Assembly: GCA_028869615.1 (NCBI GenBank)
Contig: JAGWRQ010000055.1
Span: 1 to 11,189 of the forward strand
Reading direction: 5' to 3'
Length of the DNA stretch: 11,189 nt
Source of the DNA: Candidatus Methylomirabilota bacterium
GTDB taxonomy: Bacteria > Methylomirabilota > Methylomirabilia > Methylomirabilales > Methylomirabilaceae
Below the pieces are notes generated by a model. It did not search any database. It saw only the letters and a list, made by a program, of their open reading frames with translations, and was not told the origin of the DNA. The position numbers and the translations under genes are program-made. How positions within the stretch are numbered: position 1 is the stretch's first letter; every line of letters starts with the position of its first letter. Shown here one piece after another: positions 6,565-11,189 of this stretch.

Positions 6565-8040
6565 TCAGTAGCGCTGGGCCAGGCCCTCCCGCTCAATACG
6601 ATGCGGCCGGTAACCAATATGGGTATCACAACAGGACCTGGTAGTGGGCAAGAGCTTGCCTGGGTTACACCGTGACGCGCTGTCGAAGGCCACCCGGACC
6701 CTCCGCATCGCCTCGAGGTCGTCAGAGCTGTACATCAGGGGCATGAAGTCGATCTTCTCCATTCCGATCCCATGCTCACCCGTGATGCTACCGCCGACAG
6801 AGAGACAGAGCCTCATGATCTCCGCTCCGGCCGTAAGGGCCCTCTGCAATTCACCTTCCCTGCGGGAATCGAAGCAGATCAAGGGGTGGAGGTTCCCGTC
6901 ACCTGCATGGAACACGTTCGCAATGACACACGCATTGCGCTCCGCGATCGCCTCGACCTCCCTGAGCACCTGGGGCAGTCTGGTCCGAGGGACCACGCCA
7001 TCCTGCAGGTAAAATTCGTGGGTAATCCGACCGACGGCCGCGACCGCGCCCTTTCGTCCTTTCCAGAGCAGGGCCCGCTCCTGCTCATCCCTGGCGATCC
7101 GAAGGTCCAGGACGCCATGCCACACGCAGATCAACTCGATTCGCTTGGCCTGGGCCTCGATCTCCGCGGCCGGCCCATCCAACTCAATCAGCAGTACCGC
7201 GCCGGCGCCTTCAGAGTAGCCGATATGCAACCACGCTTCAAGTGCCCCGATAATGTGTCGATCCATCATCTCCAGGGCCGAGGGGATAATACCTGTGGCG
7301 ATGATCTCCGACACTACCTCGCTGGCCGCCTCGATGGCGCGGAAGGAGGCCAGCAGCGTTTTCACGGCCTCGGCCTGGCGAAGAAGGCGAACGGTCAGCT
7401 TCGTGGCGATCCCCAAGGTCCCCTCGGAGCCGGTAAAGAGGCCGGTGAGGTCATAGCCGGGGCAGTCCAGCGTCTTACCGCCAAGCTGGACAATCTCTCC
7501 CGATGCCAGGACCAGCTCAAGCCCGAGGAGATGCATCGTCGTAGTTCCATACTTCAGGCAGTGGGGGCCTCCGGCGTTCTCCGCCACATTGCCGCCGATG
7601 CTGGAAGCGGCCTGACTTGCCGGATCCGGGGAGAAGTAGTAGCCGCGATCCAGGACCGCCTGGGTCAGGGCGATGTTCACCAGGCCCGGCTCTACCACGG
7701 CGCGCTGATTCGCAAGATCGATCTCCAGGATCCGGTTCATGCGGTTCAGCCCGATGATCACCCCGCCAGCAACAGCAATGGCGCCACCCGACAGCCCGGT
7801 CCCCGCTCCGCGCGGTAGGAAGGGCAGCTGCTCCCTATCACAGAGCTTCACCACCTCGACGACCTGCTCGGTGTTATCCGGGAGGACTACAACATCAGGC
7901 ATAGCCTTCTCCAGATAGGTCATCCCGTCACACTCGTACACGGTCAATTCGTCCGGGTCGGAGATCACCCACTCGCGGCCCACAATGGCCGCTAACTCCT
8001 TCATGATCCGAGGCTTATCCATCTGTTTCGCGCTTGCCAC
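6565..8040 (-). CDS. glcD: Glycolate oxidase subunit GlcD-like, FAD-linked oxidase
   Basis: This 491-residue flavoprotein is predicted to oxidise glycolate (or another 2-hydroxy acid such as D-lactate) to the 2-oxo acid. The FAD-binding PCMH domain spans about 45-224, with PRGAGTGLSGGA (77-88), SSIGGNVAENAGG (146-158) and the YDLTGLFTGSEGTLGI block (196-211). The C-terminal FAD-oxidase domain follows, with HAGDGNLHP (378-386), GGSITGEHGIGMEK (416-429) and the closing NPGKLLPT (459-466). Length is close to E. coli GlcD (499). The GTG at 8040, 1 nt after the GlcE-like stop, has GGGAAAG upstream; an in-frame ATG at 8022 is the alternative. About 25 residues after NPGKLLPT are not conserved. D-lactate dehydrogenase is a possible alternative activity, but the paired GlcE-like gene favours glycolate. 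Confidence 0.88.
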   Translation of the reverse strand: MASAKQMDKPRIMKELAAIVGREWVISDPDELTVYECDGMTYLEKAMPDVVVLPDNTEQVVEVVKLCDREQLPFLPRGAGTGLSGGAIAVAGGVIIGLNRMNRILEIDLANQRAVVEPGLVNIALTQAVLDRGYYFSPDPASQAASSIGGNVAENAGGPHCLKYGTTTMHLLGLELVLASGEIVQLGGKTLDCPGYDLTGLFTGSEGTLGIATKLTVRLLRQAEAVKTLLASFRAIEAASEVVSEIIATGIIPSALEMMDRHIIGALEAWLHIGYSEGAGAVLLIELDGPAAEIEAQAKRIELICVWHGVLDLRIARDEQERALLWKGRKGAVAAVGRITHEFYLQDGVVPRTRLPQVLREVEAIAERNACVIANVFHAGDGNLHPLICFDSRREGELQRALTAGAEIMRLCLSVGGSITGEHGIGMEKIDFMPLMYSSDDLEAMRRVRVAFDSASRCNPGKLLPTTRSCCDTHIGYRPHRIEREGLAQRY

Positions 8041-8041
8041 C

Positions 8042-9418
8042 CTAAATCTTTCCCACGAAGCGACCAGGATTGAGGCACCCTCGGGAGTCGAACTGTTGCT
8101 TCAATTGCCGCATCAGCAACAGGGCGTTACCGACCGGACCCCACACATCGGTGTCGGCCTTGATCGCCGGCGAAGCCGACTGGATCACCAGGCTCCCATC
8201 ATGGCGCACGACCCAGTTTCGAAGATCTTCGACCCCCTTCGCGAGGGCAATTGGATCCCGCTCCGCCACATCCGGCGTGCCCATCCAATACAGCCGGACG
8301 ATCCCGCAGCCGGCCTCCGAGATGGCGGCCGATTCCAGGCCGAGATTCCGGGCAAGCGTTTCAGCGTGGTGGACCGTGTCAATAACGTGTGTCGGCAGGA
8401 CGCTCGCCTTCAGCATTACCCAGCATCGGCCATCGCTGCTCGCTGACGGAAAATCACAAATAGCATTCCACAGACTGTCTTGCGCGCTACCCTCCACGAG
8501 GAATCCTGCTACGGCCCGTTCCTGATGGCAGAGCGTCCTGATAGCTGCGATCTGACTCTCTACCGCCTCAGGAACACTTCCCACTGACACAGCCACTGCG
8601 ACAGTCCCAGCCGGAATGTCACAGCCGGCCTTTCTGCCAACTGAGTGCGCCGCAACGGACGAGAGAAGCTCGACCCTGGTGCAGACGATGGTCGAGTGGA
8701 GGATCTGAGCCAGCGCGCCGGCAGCCTCTTGACCCGTGGGGAATAATGCGATCCAGGTTCGCTCCACGGCCGGCAACGGATAGAGTCTCACGGTAGCCTC
8801 GAGAATAATGCCAAGCGTCCCCATCGAGCCGACGTAGAGTTTGTTCATATCGTACCCGCTGACGCTCTTGACCACCTTCGCGCCGCCCTTCGTGATCGTG
8901 CCGTCGGCATGGACGACGCGAATCCCGATGACCAGGTCGCGAGCGGTCCCATACCGGTGCCGCCATGGGCCGCTCGCGTTGGTGGCAAGGATGCCCCCGA
9001 TCGTGGCCCGCTCGTAGCCGGCTGGATCGAGGGGGAGAAACTGGCCGCTGCGATGAAGAGACGCCTGAACCTCGCGAAGCAGAATCCCGGCCTGAAAGGT
9101 CGCCGTGAGATCGCCCGGCTCGTGATCGATGATCCGTTTGAGCCGCGTGAGCCCAACAACCAGATCGACCCTCGCGGGGACGCCTCCAAGGCTGACCTTC
9201 GTTCCGCTTCCCCGCGGCACCACCGAAAGCCGCTCGGACGATGCGAGCTTCATGACCTCGGAGAGCTCCTGCGCATCCGCAGGAAAGACGACCGCCTGTG
9301 GAACCCGGTCATCTACAGCGTATGGGACACAGGACTCCGCCGCCAAGACATGGTCTGCCCCGACGATCCCAGCCAGGCGCTGAGCTAACTGGGTAGGCCC
9401 CATACGCTCAACTGTCAA
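8042..9418 (-). CDS. glcE: Glycolate oxidase subunit GlcE-like, FAD-binding
   Basis: This 458-residue second FAD-binding subunit pairs with GlcD-like. The PCMH domain includes VVPRGSGTKVSLGG (66-79), GGILATNASGPWRHRYGTARDLVIG (about 141-165, cited for recognition), GGAKVVKSVSGYDMNKLYVG (178-197) and SMGTLGIILEATVRL. The K-VSGYD-KL and FDSRGCLNPGRF (443-454) motifs are diagnostic of GlcE and separate it from GlcD. It is about 100 residues longer than E. coli GlcE (350) and keeps a fuller C-terminal domain. The TTG at 9418 overlaps the aminotransferase stop (TTGA); the ATG at 9403 is a reasonable alternative. Neither has a well-spaced ribosome-binding site, so coupling to the upstream gene is likely. 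The electron acceptor partner is expected to be GlcF, which is not adjacent. Confidence 0.87.
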   Translation of the reverse strand: MTVERMGPTQLAQRLAGIVGADHVLAAESCVPYAVDDRVPQAVVFPADAQELSEVMKLASSERLSVVPRGSGTKVSLGGVPARVDLVVGLTRLKRIIDHEPGDLTATFQAGILLREVQASLHRSGQFLPLDPAGYERATIGGILATNASGPWRHRYGTARDLVIGIRVVHADGTITKGGAKVVKSVSGYDMNKLYVGSMGTLGIILEATVRLYPLPAVERTWIALFPTGQEAAGALAQILHSTIVCTRVELLSSVAAHSVGRKAGCDIPAGTVAVAVSVGSVPEAVESQIAAIRTLCHQERAVAGFLVEGSAQDSLWNAICDFPSASSDGRCWVMLKASVLPTHVIDTVHHAETLARNLGLESAAISEAGCGIVRLYWMGTPDVAERDPIALAKGVEDLRNWVVRHDGSLVIQSASPAIKADTDVWGPVGNALLLMRQLKQQFDSRGCLNPGRFVGKI

Positions 9419-10788
9419 CCCCTCAAGGCGCCTTCATCCCGCATCAGGCGGAGCGCGCCCTCAAAGGCTCGGATAGTGTTTTCGAGGTCTTCATCCGAGT
9501 GGGCGGCCGAAACCCACCCATGAAAGAGGGGGAAATCGACGCCGTGCAGGATCAGTGCGCACCGCAGCCGGTGATAGGCTTCCTGCTTTGGATGGTCCAT
9601 GAGGAGGGTGTGGTCGAGCTTAGAGTCGGGTCGGTCGAGGACAAGACCATGACGATGAGGTTCGAGAAAGAGGTTGACGACTGAAGATTCACCATAGACG
9701 GCGGCATCCACTCCAAGTGTCTTGATGACCTTGGTAAGCCCGTTGCGCAGTGTTGCTCCGGCACGATCGGTTCCGATCTGGACCTGACCGTCGGCCAGAA
9801 GCGGAAGCGTCGCCAGGCCGGCCGCCGCTGAAAGCGGATTCGCATTAAAGGTCCCGGCGTGTCCCACCCGCTCCTCCCGGTTCCAGGTCTGATCGTCCCG
9901 GAACGCCAACTGGTCCATCAGGAGCGCGCTACCGACTACGGCCCCACCAGGCAGCCCTCCGGCCAGGATTTTGGCCAGCGTGGTCAGGTCTGCGTAGATC
10001 CCATACCGCTGCTGCGCACCACCGGGCGCGAACCGGAACCCGCTGATCACCTCGTCGAAGATGAGCGCGACGCCGTGGGCCCGGGTAAATTCTCTGAGCC
10101 GTTTCAGGAAGTCGTGGTCGGTCGGGATCGTGCCGCAACTGCCACCTCCCGGCTCCAGGATCACACCGGCGATATCGTTTCTGCCTGAGGCCAGCGTCAT
10201 GAACGCGGCCCAGTCGTTCGGCGGGCAGATGAGGATTTCGTCAAGGACGCCTTGCGGTACGCCGGCCGAAACAGGCCGGTTAAAAGGCGGACGGACCGCG
10301 ACGGCCGCATAGTCGTGCCATCCGTGAAAGTGGCCCTCGAACTTTACGATCTTCCCCTTGCCCGTTGCGGCTCGGGCGAGCCGGATCGCCAGAAGCGTCG
10401 CCTCAGTCCCCGAGCCGACGAAGCGGATGCGATCGGCCCATGGCGTAAGCTTCAGCACCTGCTCGGCCCACCGGATCTCCTGTTCGTGGCAGGCGCCGTA
10501 GTGGGTCCCGCGGTCAAGCTGCTCGGCAATGGCTCTTCGAACAGCCGGGTACCCATGACCAAGGATAAGCGCCCCGTGTCCCACCCAGTAGTCGATCAAC
10601 TCGTGGCCATCGACGTCCCATTTTCTGGATCCCTGGGCCCGATCCACATAGATTGGGAAAGGATGGAGGTGTCGGATGTCGTGGGTCAGGCCGCCGGCAA
10701 TGGTCGCCTTGGCCTGACGGAACAGGGCTTCCGAGCGAGGATGGGCTCGCCGAAACTGTTCGTAGATTGATACCCCGCTCTTCTTCAA
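9415..10788 (-). CDS. Class III PLP aminotransferase, glutamate-1-semialdehyde aminomutase superfamily
   Basis: This 457-residue fold-type I PLP enzyme has the phosphate-binding GSGTEA (125-130), EGHFHGWHD (151-159), the cofactor aspartate in FDEVISGFR (244-252), the Schiff-base lysine Lys273 in LAKILAGGLPGG, and AGTFNANPLSAAAG (311-324). True HemL carries NSGTEA and EPVAGNMG where this protein has GSGTEA and EPGGGSCG, so I call a transaminase of unknown substrate rather than hemL. Placement immediately upstream of glcE and glcD, with a 4-nt overlap, suggests glyoxylate or a related amino-group acceptor; this is inference. The start at TTG 10788 follows GAGGG at a suitable spacing and gives a family-like N-terminus (KKSGVSIYEQFRRAHP). 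An ATG at 10908 is in frame, but the added 40 residues translate heptamer repeat and a hairpin. Confidence 0.85.
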   Translation of the reverse strand: MKKSGVSIYEQFRRAHPRSEALFRQAKATIAGGLTHDIRHLHPFPIYVDRAQGSRKWDVDGHELIDYWVGHGALILGHGYPAVRRAIAEQLDRGTHYGACHEQEIRWAEQVLKLTPWADRIRFVGSGTEATLLAIRLARAATGKGKIVKFEGHFHGWHDYAAVAVRPPFNRPVSAGVPQGVLDEILICPPNDWAAFMTLASGRNDIAGVILEPGGGSCGTIPTDHDFLKRLREFTRAHGVALIFDEVISGFRFAPGGAQQRYGIYADLTTLAKILAGGLPGGAVVGSALLMDQLAFRDDQTWNREERVGHAGTFNANPLSAAAGLATLPLLADGQVQIGTDRAGATLRNGLTKVIKTLGVDAAVYGESSVVNLFLEPHRHGLVLDRPDSKLDHTLLMDHPKQEAYHRLRCALILHGVDFPLFHGWVSAAHSDEDLENTIRAFEGALRLMRDEGALRG

Positions 10789-10822
10789 GCCTTTACCCTC
10801 TTGACTACAGCCTTCCTGCCGG

Positions 10823-10886
10823 TTTCGAGTTTTGAATTTCGAGTTTCGAGTCCGGAGTAAAGATTGCTCCACCTCGAAACCCGAAA
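10823..10886. repeat. TTTCGAG heptamer array forming a 14-bp hairpin in the aminotransferase leader
   Basis: Plus strand units are TTTCGAG (10823), TTTTGAA (10830), TTTCGAG (10837) and TTTCGAG (10844). Two inverted units follow at 10873-10886 (CTCGAAA, CCCGAAA). The last two direct units and the two inverted ones pair over 14 positions around a 22-nt loop. Inside the loop GGAG/CTCC could pair further. In the minus-strand transcript the single irregular position is a G-U wobble, so the stem is complete in the leader RNA of the aminotransferase gene; in plus-strand RNA it is an A-C mismatch. It is not followed by a T-run in either direction, so a plain intrinsic terminator is unlikely. Confidence 0.8.
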
Positions 10887-11032
10887 CGTGACTCGCAGAA
10901 CGTACCATGCCCTTCTGTCACTGTCAACGCAGCCGGACGTGCTACGAGAGTTCGCGCGGGGCCGCTCGTGGCGTTACGGGCCGCCTCTTGTCAGTCGACG
11001 GCTGCCTCAAGTGAATCGAGTAAACGTAACTT

Positions 11033-11062
11033 ATTGTAAATAACGTAATATACGCCAAACAA
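11033..11062 (-). promoter_or_regulatory. Possible leftward promoter for the aminotransferase-glcED unit
   Basis: On the minus strand TTGTTT (11062-11057) and TACAAT (11038-11033) are 18 nt apart. The -10 box matches five of six bases; the -35 only three. The AT-rich setting and its position upstream of the unit support it weakly. Two AACGTAA copies (11023-11029 and 11042-11048) bracket the -10 box. Confidence 0.3.
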
Positions 11063-11091
11063 ATGATTATTTTCTCAAGCTCAAAAATGAC

Positions 11092-11120
11092 TTGACAGTC
11101 GTGATGGGGTGGGCTAAAAG
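11092..11120 (+). promoter_or_regulatory. Rightward sigma70-type promoter
   Basis: TTGACA at 11092-11097 matches the -35 consensus exactly. TAAAAG at 11115-11120 matches four of six -10 bases, with the ideal 17-nt spacer. Transcription would begin near 11127 and run off the right edge, so a plus-strand gene is expected there. Confidence 0.55.
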
Positions 11121-11141
11121 AGACATCTCTTCAGCAACGTA

Positions 11142-11189
11142 ATGCCGGTAAATGCGCATGAGACACGGTTTTCCACAGCTACCTTATCT
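11142..11189 (+). CDS. Possible start of a plus-strand gene, truncated by the window edge
   Basis: An ATG at 11142 opens a frame of 16 codons (MPVNAHETRFSTATLS) to the edge of the window, about 15 nt downstream of the predicted start of the rightward promoter. There is no clear ribosome-binding site. ATG codons at 11152 and 11158, in another frame, are also open to the edge (MRMRHGFPQLPY from 11152), so the correct frame cannot be decided here. No family can be recognised from so few residues. Confidence 0.25.
   Translation, partial: MPVNAHETRFSTATLS

Larger units (their letters stand above)
10909..11189. other. Divergent intergenic region at the right edge
   Basis: These 281 nt hold no confident complete gene. 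The left half (10909-11020) is GC-rich with nothing I recognise. The right half (about 11020-11100) is clearly richer in A and T than the rest of the window, contains promoter-like elements facing both ways, and carries three AACGTAA heptamers at 11023, 11042 and 11136. A TTGACA on the minus strand at 10927-10922 with TACGTT 17 nt on is a further weak leftward promoter. If used, it would start transcription downstream of the ATG at 10908. Confidence 0.5.

Noticed and set aside
6772..7818. Plus-strand open frame of 348 codons opposite the GlcD-like gene
   Set aside because: The minus strand here has intact GlcD motifs throughout; the plus-strand product is a codon-bias shadow without family features.
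9415..10788. hemL (glutamate-1-semialdehyde 2,1-aminomutase)
   Set aside because: Overall fold and Lys273 fit, but the NSGTEA and EPVAGNMG type signatures are altered, the protein is longer, and the gene sits with glycolate oxidation genes rather than tetrapyrrole genes.
1..11189. tRNA, rRNA, insertion sequence, transposase or integrase
   Set aside because: I looked for a cloverleaf, rRNA core motifs, transposase motifs and terminal inverted repeats flanking a gene and saw none on either strand.

Overview
The window is a GC-rich stretch of a Gram-negative (diderm) bacterial chromosome. Nearly every gene lies on the minus strand, so the biological order runs from right to left. An outer-membrane efflux protein, periplasmic adaptor and signal peptide establish the diderm cell plan. 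The gene repertoire and the spacers made of short tandem heptamers would fit an NC10 (Methylomirabilis-like) or Nitrospirota-like bacterium. That assignment is an impression from gene content and style only; no marker gene is present.

Right part (about 6565-10788, minus strand): a tightly packed three-gene unit. It encodes a class III PLP aminotransferase of the glutamate-1-semialdehyde aminomutase superfamily, then two FAD-linked oxidase subunits of glycolate dehydrogenase, GlcE-like and GlcD-like. Junctions are a 4-nt overlap and a 1-nt gap. The third subunit, the iron-sulfur protein GlcF, is not next to them. A plausible joint role is oxidation of glycolate to glyoxylate followed by transamination to glycine, that is, phosphoglycolate salvage.

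Left part (1-6454, minus strand): a self-contained envelope-stress and efflux module. An ECF sigma factor, a zinc-finger anti-sigma factor with one membrane span, and a small membrane-anchored Spy/CpxP-like periplasmic protein form a coupled regulatory triad. After a 144-nt spacer come a TolC-type outer-membrane factor, a MacA/HlyD-type adaptor, a MacB/LolD-type ATPase and a separate MacB-type permease cut by the window edge. Together these make a complete MacAB-TolC tripartite exporter. A GGAAC element 36-40 nt upstream of the sigma start looks like an autoregulated ECF promoter, and its placement implies a nearly leaderless transcript.

The least ordinary signal is a set of three unrelated tandem arrays that all have a 7-nt period: in the tolC leader, inside the 3' end of the anti-sigma gene, and in the aminotransferase leader. 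The first and third also form inverted repeats. The array in the anti-sigma gene is placed so that loss of one unit would fuse the anti-sigma factor in frame to the downstream sensor.

The right edge (10909-11189) is an AT-richer divergent regulatory region with a good sigma70-type promoter pointing rightward, a possible leftward promoter, three copies of the heptamer AACGTAA, and the possible first codons of a plus-strand gene.
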